The notes under the pieces are model-generated. The model made no database searches. It was not told the DNA's origin and was given only the letters and a program-made list of their open reading frames with translations. Shown here one piece after another: positions 49,679 through 64,000 of a stretch of 64,000 nt of DNA; within the stretch, counting starts at the first letter, position 1; each line of letters opens with the position of its first letter. The DNA comes from Misgurnus anguillicaudatus (lineage: Eukaryota; Chordata; Actinopteri; Cypriniformes; Cobitidae), in the NCBI RefSeq assembly GCF_027580225.2, contig NC_073354.2, positions 23,829,001-23,893,000 of the forward strand, given 5' to 3'. Made by a program: the position numbers and the translations under genes.

Positions 49679-50217
49679 TAGGGGTGTCAACAATAATGGA
49701 TTCGGCGATGCATCGCAATGCATGTATGCACGATTCAGCATCGATGGAGCAAGGTGCCATAATCGATTATGTCACTGTTTATTTTCTGGCCTCGAGTGAA
49801 CAATAAAGTTGTGAAGTTTCAATTACTTCCGGGGGCATAACAACAACAATCAAGATGGCTGAAGCAGAGAGAGATGACCGCGATAGACGGGTAAATAAAA
49901 ACGCACCATTTTCCATGGAAAATATGGGCACATTTCGGATTCTACGAAGTTAATGGGAAACTAGACAAGACTTGCGCCGTGTATAAAATTCTCATTTCAG
50001 GTATATAATTGTCATTTTCTTAAAGCTGCTAAGCTTCTGTTTTTGTTGAGAATAGTTGCACTTGACTTTACTACTTGACTGATGAAAAATTTGCCTTGTT
50101 GTGTACAGTAGAATTCTGATGCATCGCAATGCATTGTAGAATCGAATTGAATTGAATCGTTACCTGGTGAATCAGAACTGAATCGAATTGTGAGGGCAGT
50201 GACAATGCACACCCCTA
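49679..50217. mobile_element. hAT element
   Basis: The termini TAGGGGTGTCAACAATAATG and TGACAATGCACACCCCTA are inverted, with GATGCATCGCAATGCAT boxes near both ends (49707-49723 and 50119-50134). The flanks CTTATTAC (49671-49678) and TTTATTAC (50218-50225) form an 8-bp TSD with one change. It is 539 bp and noncoding. Confidence 0.85.
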
Positions 50218-50225
50218 TTTATTAC

Positions 50226-53200
50226 CACTCCTTAATTACAATTACAAATATTGTTTAGTTTCTGCCTTATTCATATTGAAATGTTTTTCCTCTGTGATGA
50301 TAAAAAAGGTCATGTCTCATAGAGGCCAGGCATCTGAAAATAATGGAACCAGAGAAGAAAAGCTTTATTTGATATTATTTGATTAATAAATCATTCTGAT
50401 ATAATTACTACTAAAGTAATTAAAACTTTGATTTAAATGCTCCTTCTGTAGAAAGTTGCAGAGGCATAAAAAAAAAATATTGATCGTAAGCGACCAACTA
50501 TTACAGCAAGTTTAATAAGTATGATAGGAAAGGTTAAGGAGTATAAAGCTGTTCAGAAGTCTGACGGCTTTTTTTCTTTTCAGCAGCAGGGCTCTGTGTT
50601 GAGAAATTGTGATTATCATACCAGAAGACTCATAATTTACTGCCTGACATTTATATTAAACATTTAATTGATGCCTCTGTGTTTTGGCCTTTAGATGTAA
50701 ATTTTTTACCAATCACGTTTAATGAATTCATCAGTAAGCTAAGCGAATCACGGATGAGGGTATTACCACAAAGTTCAATAAAGTAAGATGGGAAGTTCAG
50801 TCTGTTTACTGACTGTCTGATGAATAGTGCATACAAAAATGTCAGGTGTTGATTTGATTGGCTAGCTTTATGCACCTCAAATTTTATGGGCTAGTTAAAT
50901 GCACCTTTTTAGGCACAGGATTAGTAAAAAGTATGGTTCAGAGATTAGGTTCAAGCCACCACAATAAAACTTAAAATTGATGTTTCCTTCCAGTTTCTTC
51001 CAGTAACCAGCACATCAAGAGAACAAAAATGTTTAGGTATAGTGTGATCACTGATACACACTGACCCAAATTTTGGACAGAGAAAACACAATGCCATATT
51101 TTCTTAGTGTACTCCATAACGTGTGGAAAAATAAAAATATTCCTATGGGACAGTGTGTGTGCATGTCCACCACTTTGTTCAGTCGCCAGACTAGTACAGT
51201 ATGTCTTTTGGCAGTCCGCCAAAATTAAAGTGAGCACACAAACACAGACATGCAGAGATACATACAAGCAAACACAGAAGAACACAGGCTCTGGGTATTT
51301 TTTATAAAATACACAAATATACCAAATAGAAAGAAATTCATTCTATTACAAAAAATCTATCAAATGATAATATCAGTTTTAATAAGTAGAAATTGCTTCA
51401 TTGTGAAATCAACAAACAGCCACCACTTCACAATCCCAGCACAAAATCTACACTACATCTAAATGTTGCCATGGCAACCATCAGCCCCATCCTATTTCAT
51501 CTGTCCTCCCTCGTTTTCTGTGGACGGCACAGAATCAGTCTGAAAATCAGCAGTCATCATCATTGCACTTGTCAAAAATCAAAGACAAGCTCAGATGGAT
51601 TCAGATTCACATCTGCAGCTAAAAGCGGCACATTAAGCAAGCACAAACAGTACACCCAAAGTTTAATATGGACATTAATGGTATAGACAAAAATTGAAGC
51701 TGTACAAATGTGTATACATTCATAAGCTGGGCCAATATAGTATGATACCTGGAGATTCGCTGTTAATATAAGACATATGCTACCTTATGCTATGTGGTGC
51801 AGTTCTACATTTATACTACACCTGTTTAAAACATGCAGCTACGCCCTATAGGATATATGGTGGGTTATTTTTGTGTATTGACAGATGTAATTCTGCCACA
51901 GGATTGTTTATTGCCCTAAGTTATGATGCTAAGCCATGCTTAATATTCGTTAAATGGACACACACACACAAAACACACAAACACAACAGTATGTGTACAA
52001 CAGGAGGATAATTTGACTTAACTATTCCCAGATGAACATAATTAAAGCATTAGGTTATGAGACTGGTGGTAACAGAGCTCACAGACTGAGGTTTGCATAC
52101 AAACTCGCATACAAAGTGAAAGCTGTCAAATAGAAGTTATAATGACAAGAAAATGCTGACACATGCAGATACAAAATGCAACCCTGCTTACAGTAGTAAA
52201 CCGCTGATGCAAGTCAGTGACATAACTATACTGCAAGTGCTCAGGCCCCAATGCAAATATTGTGAAGCTCCCATGGGGTAGGATAATATTCATTGTGCAT
52301 TTGCGCTGGCTCCAAAGGGGATACATGTGCTATCCCCTGCGGGATCTGTCAGACCCCGGTATTTAATCTCTGTTGGCTACAAACAGACACTGGGAGGGTC
52401 TCTCAATGACAGGCTTTACAGTGCTGTTTTTAAGATGTGTATAGGAAAAAACTGGGACATGGAGATTCAATGTGATGGTGGTTTATACAACTCTAGAATG
52501 TTTGCCAAAAAAATTAAGAACCCTTATATTATCTCTATGCAGACTGCTCAGAAACAGACCATATGTGCACTCAGCATGAGACTAATGATAGACAGAGCAT
52601 AAGCTTTACAGTCAAATAGTTGTGAATAGTTGATGTGAAATAGTATGTGTGTGTGCTTGTGTGTGTGTGTGTGTGTGCGTGTGTGTGCGTGTATCATGTC
52701 CAGTAAAAATGATAATCCATTATTAAATAAAGCTCTTCTGTAGCGAAGTAAGGCATTATAGCTATTTACTGCTCCCCTAAGGGCATTCATGGCATCATGA
52801 AAAGGATTATGGCTTGGTGTGCAAGAAGACGGCATTCCACTGCATGTCAAAGGACTTATTAAGAGCTGCTAGCCCAGGGTTTTCATGGGTCAGCTATAAA
52901 CATAATAAAAACCATAAGCCATAAAAGTGTAATCTATTTGTGGATAAACTATCTAAATTAAGAGGTGAGCAAAGCTAAGATTTTTAGCAGAAGCCATTTA
53001 AAGTAGCAGCAAAAGATTATGTTTAGGTCTACATAAAATAAATCAGTGCTTGTGTGGCAACTTAATCTTCTCCTCAGGGATGCACACAACCACAAAACGG
53101 TCTGCATTTTGGATGCGAAAAATTGACAATAAATTTCTCAATCCACTGCACACTTCTTCACAGAAAATCTACAGTAGCTATGAACTAATGAAAGGAAGTA

Positions 53201-54306
53201 ACTACTTTCATAACCAAATAATATAATTAAAATAATACCTTAACCAGGCTTTAGATTTCTACCAACCTTGGCAGTGCTTTTAAAATGCATTAATGCTGTG
53301 CAAGTAAATATACTGAAACAACACATGGCCAATAAATAAACACACAGTGTGGCAGGCTGGCAGCATTACACAAACACACACTTATCTCAGAATTACATGG
53401 GAACCTAAAACATCACAATTGCTTCCCTAATTTAACACTGTGATATATTGTCGTCTCCATCACCAATGGATCTAACACTCCACACAAGTGTGCTATTCAT
53501 TCTGTCTTAGCATATGTTCAATTAGTGTCTAGGGGACCATATGCTGCGAGTTTATCTTTTCAGAGTAAACACAGACACAAATACAAGGAAATTTCTGAAC
53601 AGACTGAATCAAATGAGCATTTTATGTGCTTGCATTGACTTGTTAGGATCTAAATAATTGTGCAGAAGCTATAGCAGAAGCCAATAAAATCCAAGACGAA
53701 TCCTTGGTGGCTTATTAAAGTCTTACTTAACTATAGACAACTACACTAGCATTTGATTATGTGGCGTGTCTTGGAAAAGTGATCTGAGGTCAAAACTATT
53801 CGCTCGAAATGACTTGTGAACACATGCTGATGAAGCCATTAATTATTCTAGTTCGTATTTACCGGAGAGAACAATGCAGAGTCATTTATTAGGTGTGACA
53901 GAGAGAATTTACAGTGCATGACTTTGTGAGAACGTGGATGGATAAGTGGTTTTTGTAAAGATTTGGTTGTGTCGTATTATGAACATATCACAAAATTATA
54001 CATTATACAACTGCCCCATCTTCGCATGTTGGCCTAACCTATTCAAAAAGATGAATAATGCTAAATTCATTAAAGAAAGAATTGAGTAATGAGCCCATGT
54101 TTACAGATTATTTGAGCTCATAATAACCATTTGGCAAATTATGTCAGAAAATATCTTTAGAAATTAATAGCTACTATATTGAATTATAATTTAAGGTTAC
54201 TATTATCAGTTAAAAATAAATTAATTTGCATGAGGAAACAGGTCGGTCCAGGGTCACATTTAAAATACTGTAGTTGTCCATCTGGAAAATCATTTAGTTA
54301 TTTTAC
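50226..54306. other. No gene; (GT)n microsatellite
   Basis: About 4 kb of AT-rich intron with few transposon signatures, the least invaded large stretch in the window. A GT repeat lies at about 52645-52692. No exon was recognised on either strand; small opposed frames near 51-52.8 kb lack domains. Confidence 0.4.
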
Positions 54307-54314
54307 ATTCCAAT

Positions 54315-54668
54315 TAGAGCTGTCACGATTATGAAATTTTGCTGACGGTTAATTGTCTGCCATTTTGACGATTAATTGTCTGATTTTTGTTTTGACATTT
54401 AATTCTCATAAATTTTTTTGTTTGTTCATGAAATATTTTTCACACATTGTTTTGATTATTTAAATAAAAATTTTTGCAAGGTTTATCTGGCAGTAAATAT
54501 TATAATGCATATTTAAAAGTAATCTGATACAGTCTTGTTTATTCAGGCGCTGCAGCTCCCCCTTGTGTTTTTTTAGAGAGATGTGCAATCATTGCGGTGA
54601 TCGGAAATCATCCCGATGAGGTCAAACAATTGCGAGGAAACAATTATTTAATCATTGTGACAGACCTA
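54315..54668. mobile_element. Short hAT element, second copy of the 10484 family
   Basis: It starts TAGAGCTGTCACGATTATGA and ends ATCATTGTGACAGACCTA, with a perfect TSD ATTCCAAT (54307-54314 and 54669-54676). The interior matches 10484-10891, for example GCGGTGATC and GCTGCAGCTCCCCCTTGTG, but is 54 bp shorter. Both termini have one mutation. Confidence 0.9.
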
Positions 54669-54679
54669 ATTCCAATTGC

Positions 54680-57559
<2,880 letters not shown>

Positions 57560-57560
<1 letters not shown>

Positions 57561-58738
57561 TGCAGTCTAATGGCGACCCCTGCTGTAAGATCAGGTAAAA
57601 ACAGCGATTCAAAAGATATGTTGTGATCGAACTGCGCTTTGCGCAGATGGATTGCGTTATGACGTCAAAGTCCCGCGATAGAGCACAGCTTTAGAATTGT
57701 CTCGCGGAATTCTGACGTTAAATGCCGATCCTTCTACGCAGCGCCGCATGAAGGCGAATGCATTGCTGATTAGTGTGCAATGCTTTGAAAAAGAATGTAG
57801 TCTATAAGGACTGTTATTAGTAATAACATAAAAATGTTTAAACACAGAGGTCATTAAGTACTGTAGGGAGTCTTACTGTCTATTTCCATATATTGTGCAA
57901 AAAACTTAAATAAAAATACGTTATGTTAATACAGTGTATTTCCTAATAATACCATGCATATTTCATAATTCTGTGTTTCTGTAGCACAATTGGTAAAGCA
58001 AAGTGTAAGCAACAGAAAATCAAGAGTTTGGTCCATGAATAGGCTATACATAGGCTAAAAGCCTATGATAAAAATACTGATTAAAAAAATTGTTCACTTC
58101 ACTTAAGTCACTCTGCCAAATGCATAAATGTAACTTTTTTTACTTGTACTTCTTTCCTATTATTTATATATTTATAGGAAATTTTCTCTCTCTGCTCACC
58201 GAACGGGTCAACCTGGCAAATGTTGTACACTTTAGCTTTAATCCTGTTACTAATAAAAAACAAAATAAAAATCTTTTTTATAATGAACATTATCTATATT
58301 CTTAATTGTTGTGTGAACAGGCATAAATAGTCATTGGCAAGTTTAGACTGTAGTTTTTAAGGATTAACTTAAAAAGGATTAGCAGGTTTACCAGCAATTC
58401 ACCTTGTCCTGCAACTTCTTTTACAGCATAACATAACATCTTCCTTAAAAATCTTTCAGGCTCAGAGTTGATGCTTAGTATTCATAAATACTTGGTAAAA
58501 ATCTCAAAATCATAGCCAGCACTGCTAAAAAAGGAATACATTTGCTCAGAAGATTCAGTACAAACAAATAATTAATAAACAACTATTACAAAACATAAGA
58601 GTAACATCACACAATATTAAGAATCAATTGTAAACTTCGGAAATGTGTTATTTTTATGTTTTTGAGCATATTTAAACATCCTTCATGTGAAATATTGTAT
58701 GCAAGGCACTTAAAAAAAATGGTGATAAATAGCAAACA
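57560..58738. repeat. Intergenic segment with a degenerate tRNA-derived SINE
   Basis: At 57979-58133, GTAGCACAATTGGTAAAGCA, GTAAGCAACAGAAAATCAAG and AGTTTGGTCC mimic a tRNA-like head with A and B boxes, and the tail AAGTCACTCTGCCAAATGCA matches the usual end of this fish SINE class (..GTCTGCCAAATGCATAAATG). It is too mutated to be a tRNA gene. It lies between samd5 and the stxbp5 3' end. The rest is unannotated. Confidence 0.5.
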
Positions 58739-59128
58739 ATCATATGGGGAACCATTTTTAGTGCTATATAGCACCTATAAAGCACCTACATTCTAAAAAT
58801 GGCTGTGTTAATTTTGACCCTTAATTGGTAAATGTTGGACAGAACACACCGCTGGGTTAAAATTGACCCAATGCTGGGTTGTTTTAACCCAACTGCTGGG
58901 TTATTATTACCCCGTGGTTGCATAACAACAACCCAACACTGAGTAATTTTTAACCCAGCATGTGTTTGCTCCAATATTTACCCATTATGGGTCAAAAATA
59001 ACCCAGCCATTTTTAGAATGTATGAAGAACCATACGGGGGTGATATAGCACCACTATAGCACCAGATATGGTTCTACACAGGTGCTACATAGGTGCTATA
59101 TGGGACTTTAAATGGTTCCCTATGATTA
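58739..59128. mobile_element. MITE hosting a second MITE
   Basis: The outer arms are AATCATATGGGGAACCATTT with GCTATATAGCACCTATA, and the mirrored ATAGGTGCTATATGGGAC with AATGGTTCCCTATGATT. The centre is occupied by the inner MITE at 58790-59022. Confidence 0.7.
58790..59022. mobile_element. Inner palindromic MITE with AACCCAGC boxes
   Basis: The ends CATTCTAAAAATGGCTG and CAGCCATTTTTAGAATG are inverted. The body alternates TGGGTTAAAA/TTTTAACCCA and GACCCAATGCTGGGTTG boxes at short intervals. This MITE type is very abundant in cyprinids, from memory. Confidence 0.8.
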
Positions 59129-61396
59129 CGAGCCAGTTTATTTTTAGTGTATATTAACTTATGACTCAACTACATATAGAAACATTATGACTGTATTTAA
59201 ACTTAACAAATAGCAACAATAAATAATTACATTACAAACAATAAATAATAGAATCATCAACATTCCCAAGCACATTCAGATAAATCAGTATAACCGCAAG
59301 CCGCACAACACAGATTTTTAAATAGTTTTTATTTTCCATTGCACAGTAATTTCTATCTACAGAAATTCTAAACCGTTTGTGGCAGCAGATAGTCATAAAC
59401 ATCCATGTGAAATTTGCATAAAACTGTACAAGAAATTGGCTACAATGAGAAAATACTGCAACCCACTGATAACCGTTATATTCAGGACAGTAAATGAACG
59501 AGGCTCTTCTGCATGATAAAAGTGTAATATTTCAGGTAAGAATGTTCTGTCTGGGACAAACAATTCACTGAAAGTCAACATGAACCATTACGAATTGAAT
59601 CAATTAAATAAAGCCAAGAAAGCAACAGGAAAATATCTTGTTTTCTCTCTCTCTATACTCATGAAGGATTATGAAGGGCAAACAACCAGGTTCACATCAA
59701 AAGTGAATCCGAATCCTTTAGGAAACATAAATAAACTAAAGGAGAGATTATTCGGTTCTATTGAGGGATTCTGAGTCTTTATGAACATTGAACTTATTAC
59801 TGACATTTACTGTACAGCACTACAGTTCAACATGACTGAATACTTGTTTGTTTGACAATGACAAAATAGCATCCCAAAGCATCAGTTTCCCTTTCCCTAA
59901 CCATTTATTTTAATAATAATTTTAACTAAAAGTTTTTGGTTTTGAAACGTAAATATCAATCACTTGAAAGCTTAAAATGTTTTATTACTCACAAATTAAG
60001 TGCATGTAAAAATGCAAGACATTTTCAAGCAACGGCAAACATCATTTCTCATTATTAATCATAGTGATTCTCTGACAGCCCTCACCCTGGTTGTGTTAAA
60101 ACCCGACACATTCTCATGTCTTGATACTGAACTCGCTGGTCTTGTATGCAAAGTTTCAAAGGGATGCACACTCACTCGATTTAAAGTCAAAAATCGCCCT
60201 GTCAATTATGGCAAGAACGAACAGACCACACGACAGAAAACAAAGATATGGCAACAAGTAACACAGCACACGTACTGTATAATCAGTTTGAATGAGCTCA
60301 GAATACTTCCTACCCAAAGCATATATAAAAATAATTTTTTAATAATTGATGATTAAAAATATGACAAGGATATCTATTCAGGGAAATACAGTACTGCAGA
60401 GAAAAATACACATTTTACAAATATAATTGAATTACTTAATAAGGAGAAATGACATGAGCGGGATATTCAAAAACAAACCCGGTATTCAGAATTACTATTA
60501 CACCATGGCATGAAAACACATCTACACAGAGTCCAACACAGAGAAACATTTATAGTCTGAGAGAGATTGGCTTAATTTGCTTGTAATTCTTTTTCCCCCA
60601 CATTTTTGTTGAAATACGGCATACGAAACACACAAAAGGCAGACTCCACTTTGAATGGTAGCACACAGCCAAAAACATTAGGACAGTCCTCAACACTTTT
60701 ACTGGTGGAATATGCAGTGGTACTTTAGACACGTATAGCTTTCACAGTCAGTGGAATACGCAACTCAATGAAAGAAAATCTTTGGCGTTTGAAAAGATAT
60801 GGCAACTGTCTTATAGGGTCAGTATGGCAACTTCCACTCTCGATTTATGGTCCCAGATTGTCAAACTACTTCATTCACAGAATGGCAATAACTTTGGGCA
60901 GAGAGGCAAGTGAGAATCAATGGTCATACATCAATATTAATTCCTAAAATGAAAATGGGTCACGTGAGTCAATGCAACATATATAGCAGCATTTCTTGCA
61001 AACCACAAATAATAATTATATAATGGCACTAAAGTGTGGTTTCAAGGGAGAAAGGACATTATCGTACACTGTGATTTGCCTTAGTTTTTTAATTCAGGTG
61101 CTGAATGTATAGCTAGCACCTACTGTAAGTGAACAAAGGTGCTTTCACAGATGTAGACAGTATGTTGATGTCATTGTGCTGAAATGATATGGCATATATA
61201 TATTAATCTATAGCATGAGAGACAAACAGCCAAACTTATTAACTGTATTACCCATGAAACATCACTGTAAGACTGATGATAATATTATAGCTTGTTTCAT
61301 TAATATTACTATGACACAAACTATGATGTTCCAAAGTCAGTGAAAACCTTATGCCATGTTTCTTGCTCTAGTCACCACAGATACGTACGGTTTTAA

Positions 61397-61775
61397 AGGT
61401 GCAGTGTGTAATTTTTAGAAGGATCGCTTGACCTAAATGCAAAATATTATACAAAACTATATGGTCAGGGATGTATAAAGACCTTTCATAATGAACCGTT
61501 ACGTTTTTATTCCCTTAGAATTAGATTTTTTTATCTACACACACAGAGGGTCCCCTTACATGGAAGTCACCATTTTGTGCCGCCATGTTTCTACAGAAGC
61601 CCTTAACGGACAATTTTTTTAACCAAGTTGTCTCCGACGATGACATGTTTGTCCGGTAGCGGCTAATGTAGCTTCTCTATGTGTTTCAAAAGCGAGGGGT
61701 GAGCAGTGGACTGAGCCGTTGGTTGCAATGCGCAACCTCACCACTAGATGCCGCAAAAATGTACACACTGCACCT
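61397..61775. mobile_element. TTAA-flanked MITE in the stxbp5 3' region
   Basis: The ends AGGTGCAGTGTGTAATTTTT and GTACACACTGCACCT are inverted and both are flanked by TTAA (61393-61396 and 61776-61779), as for piggyBac or Kolobok derivatives. It is 379 bp and noncoding. Confidence 0.8.
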
Positions 61776-62111
61776 TTAACAGATTTGTGCGGTAAAGTGA
61801 TTTTGAGGAAATCAGGTATGACAGAGCCATTTCCAAATATTAAGTGCTTTTATAATTTGAAAAATGAAATGTGGACTATTAAACAAACCCAGCCAAATAT
61901 TTACTGAAGCACACTCTCTACTTGGCAAACTAGTTTCTATGTTGATGATGTTTAGTCTATACAGTATGGATAAATAGAAAACGTGTCTAATGGCCAAAAT
62001 CAAATCCCAGAGGCAATACTTTATTTTCAGTCTTAAAATAACAACAAATGTTCAAGCTATTGAAATCTATATGGCTGTCTCCATTCAATGACTGATATAG
62101 ATACGTTTTTT

Positions 62112-62655
62112 AATGGTTAGTTCACCCAAAAATGAACATTTAGTCAATATTTGCTCATCCAAACCCTCAATGGTTCTCTTTATTCTTTAAAATGAACACA
62201 AACAGTCTTGGCCAATGGATTTCACTCTTAAAAATAAAGGTGCTTAAAAAGTTTCACAGCAATGCTATTTAGTCAAGGGTTCTTCAAATATCCATTTCTA
62301 TTTTTTAGACACAAAAATTATTCGGATGTTAAAGGTTCTTTATTGAACCATTAGCTAGAAATGGTTCTTGAATGGCATTGTGAAGCACCTTTATTTTCTG
62401 CGCCATTCTGTAGTTTCGTGTGGATATTGCTGATACTGTATGTTCTGGTTGATACACACAATTTAAAATTAAATTTCTTGCGATTAATTTATTTTGCAGC
62501 TTGAGACGAGGTAGTCACAAACCACTTCCTTGGCTTGTAAGCACAAAAAAACAATCGTTTTTGGTTTCGAATAATGAAGAAACAACGGGGGTTTGAATGA
62601 AACAAGGGTGAGTAAATAATGACAAAAAAATGTAATTTTGGGTGAGCAAACCCTT
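62112..62655. mobile_element. MITE with GTTCACCCAAAA ends
   Basis: The ends TGGTTAGTTCACCCAAAAAT and TTTTGGGTGAGCAAACCCT are inverted, and TGCTCATCCAAACCC has a partial counterpart at GGGTGAGTAAATA. TTAA precedes the left end and TTAC follows the right. A second MITE lies inside. Confidence 0.65.
62221..62397. mobile_element. Nested AAATAAAGGTGCTT MITE
   Basis: The ends CTCTTAAAAATAAAGGTGCT and GAAGCACCTTTATTTT are inverted, with an internal TTCACAGCAATGC/GCATTGTGAAG pair. It is about 175 bp and sits within 62112-62655. Confidence 0.75.
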
Positions 62656-63654
62656 TACAACTCTGCCGAGACCAGATATTTTCTATGCTGAGTTTCATAG
62701 AACGTTGACACATCTGTATAATGTATCACATGAAAATACCATGAATAAATCCCCATGCTTGGTTTCTAAATAGTTAATTTACAATTAATTCCATTTATTT
62801 TCCATGTAGAGGCCTCGTTTCTACCTCTGGCTTATCTTTCAGGCATATATAACCATCTGTAGATGGTACTTTAATGTAAAGCATTATTGTATTCACAATA
62901 ATTAAAAATATCACCCAAAAAGCATTTGAATTATTTTAAGATCTAGTACTTTGCTAATAAATAAATAAATAAATAAAATATTTAAATAGGAATGAAATTA
63001 ACTGAGATCATTTAAGAAAACGTGATTTTACACAAATATATTGAGTACATTTTAGGAGAAGGGATGATGTCTCTTCTTCTGAAAAGTTTTTCTATGTTAC
63101 GACATCATTTCTTTCCATTCTTCACCCAGCGTCTTCATATTTAGGTTTTCCTTTTGACAGTCCATAGCAAATATGGCAATTAAACAGACTTTAATGGAGA
63201 TTTATATAGAATTATGCGTGTTTCCACTTTTTAATTTTTTTAAGGTATTTGTTTTTTTAGTTGTTGTATTTTTTGTTTGTTTAGTTTATTTGTCTTTTTT
63301 GTCTAAGTACTGCTCTCCAACAACAGCACAAAAACAATTCAAAGACTGAGAGAAGAAATGGACTTTCATGGCCTGCGAAGCCTCCATGAGAGAGGATTGG
63401 CAATATTAATTGAACAAATGAAAACAGAAGAGTAGACACAGTCATGGTATGATATTCCTCAAACTGGGGTCTCTCTCAGTCTGTGCCTCAGTTCTGTGAG
63501 CAGACCGTATTTAATATTGTGCTATGAAAGAGCGAAGGATCCCACTGGTCCAGCAGAGGAAAGTTGAAGAGAGGGAATGGGACACAGTTAAGAGATGAAC
63601 AAGGCTGTGTAAAGGAACTCCTGAGTCCTGCTGGGCTCTGCGCTTTTCTGGAGA

Positions 63655-63696
63655 TCAGAATTGGTACCATTTCTTATCCTTACACTTCAGCATCAT
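63655..63696 (-). CDS. stxbp5: stxbp5 (tomosyn-1), terminal coding exon
   Basis: Tomosyn is a cytosolic and membrane-associated SNARE regulator. Its N-terminal WD40 propellers and C-terminal R-SNARE-like coiled coil compete with VAMP for syntaxin/SNAP25 and restrain exocytosis. Read on the minus strand, a pyrimidine-rich tract ending in ACAG (acceptor AG at 63697-63698) is followed by an exon starting in phase 0. It encodes MMLKCKDKKWYQF and a TGA stop at 63655-63657. The KDKKWYQF ending is the characteristic C terminus of tomosyn, immediately after the SNARE motif. Only these 13 residues lie here; the rest of the gene is beyond the right edge. The neighbour on the same strand is samd5, as in the mammalian STXBP5-SAMD5 order. 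Fish have a and b paralogues and I cannot say which this is. The related STXBP5L has a similar tail, but the synteny favours STXBP5. Confidence 0.85.
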   Translation of the reverse strand: MMLKCKDKKWYQF

Positions 63697-63790
63697 CTGT
63701 AGCATAGAAGAAAAATGGGAAAAAGTTACAGCTATCCATCAGGCTGCCATGCTGCTGGAAAGAAAATTATAACAGCTAAGAGCTCATTAA

Positions 63791-64000
63791 AGGGATAGTT
63801 CGGCCACAAATGATATTAAACCTATGATTTACTCACACCAAAGCCATCTAAGATGCATATGTCCATCATTTTTCAGACTAACACATTTTCAGTTATTTTA
63901 GAAATTGTTTTAGATCTTTCAGTTAATCAAATGTAAAGTTACGGGGTCCACGTCCTTCAAGGCCAAAAAAATGTGCATCCATCCTTCACAAAATAAATCC
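63791..64000. mobile_element. TTAA-type MITE cut by the window end
   Basis: After TTAA (63787-63790), AGGGATAGTTCGGCCACAAA and AGATGCATATGTCCATCATT match a widespread cyprinid MITE as I remember it. It lies just upstream (minus sense) of the last stxbp5 exon, so it is in an stxbp5 intron. The other end is outside the window. Confidence 0.6.

Larger units (their letters stand above)
59310..63654 (-). other. stxbp5: Probable stxbp5 3' UTR and downstream sequence
   Basis: This is the minus-strand sequence after the stxbp5 stop. It has no convincing coding content and is AT-rich. Several AATAAA signals occur on the minus strand; the most distal I would consider is at 59328-59333, which would give a 3' UTR of about 4.3 kb. 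The end is not determined, and nearer signals, for example around 62022, are possible. Two MITEs (61397-61775 and 62112-62655) lie inside, so a full-length UTR would carry transposon sequence. The extent is inference; only the stop codon position is firm. Confidence 0.4.

Noticed and set aside
57979..58050. tRNA-like A and B boxes
   Set aside because: Several mismatches in the arms and a SINE-type tail; not a functional tRNA.

Overview
The window reads as a teleost fish chromosome, most likely a cyprinid relative of zebrafish. The evidence is two vertebrate genes with single-copy synteny, intron-scale spacing, degenerate fish SINEs, and a very dense load of cut-and-paste DNA transposons: hAT elements with 8-bp target-site duplications (TSDs), TTAA-flanked fold-back elements and many MITEs. 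There are no bacterial-type operons, CRISPR arrays or recognisable functional RNA genes.

Layout. Two minus-strand host genes anchor the right end. The last coding exon of stxbp5 (tomosyn-1) lies at 63655-63696, with its 3' UTR running toward lower coordinates. The first coding exon of samd5 lies at 55946-56449 and encodes an N-terminal SAM domain plus the conserved basic C-terminal segment. The stxbp5 then samd5 order and shared orientation match, from general knowledge, the human STXBP5-SAMD5 neighbourhood. No second samd5 exon was found, so positions 1 to about 55.9 kb are best read as samd5 intron 1, entered from its 5' end.

Inside that intron, on the opposite strand, is a small multi-exon transcription unit at about 34.8-36.9 kb. 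Its last exon encodes a domain I recognise as part of a multicopy, poorly characterised fish protein family. One extra base at the splice junction separates the two coding frames, so this copy looks broken. Its proposed first exon begins with a CTCF-like 15-mer.

The rest of the intron is a transposon record. Notable parts are a TTAA fold-back carrying a hAT insertion (8.56-10.40 kb), a four-level nest (13.98-17.88 kb) whose innermost element has a 9-bp TSD and a decayed RecQ-like helicase exon, an element with a broken THAP-like exon (24.76-25.15 kb), a triple nest at 46.87-48.42 kb, and many shorter elements.

The two host genes have no evident joint pathway: tomosyn regulates SNARE-mediated exocytosis, while SAMD5 is a little-studied SAM-domain protein. 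I did not find a convincing new biological system. The best leads are the RecQ-bearing element, the antisense intronic gene with its CTCF-like motif, and the THAP-bearing element.
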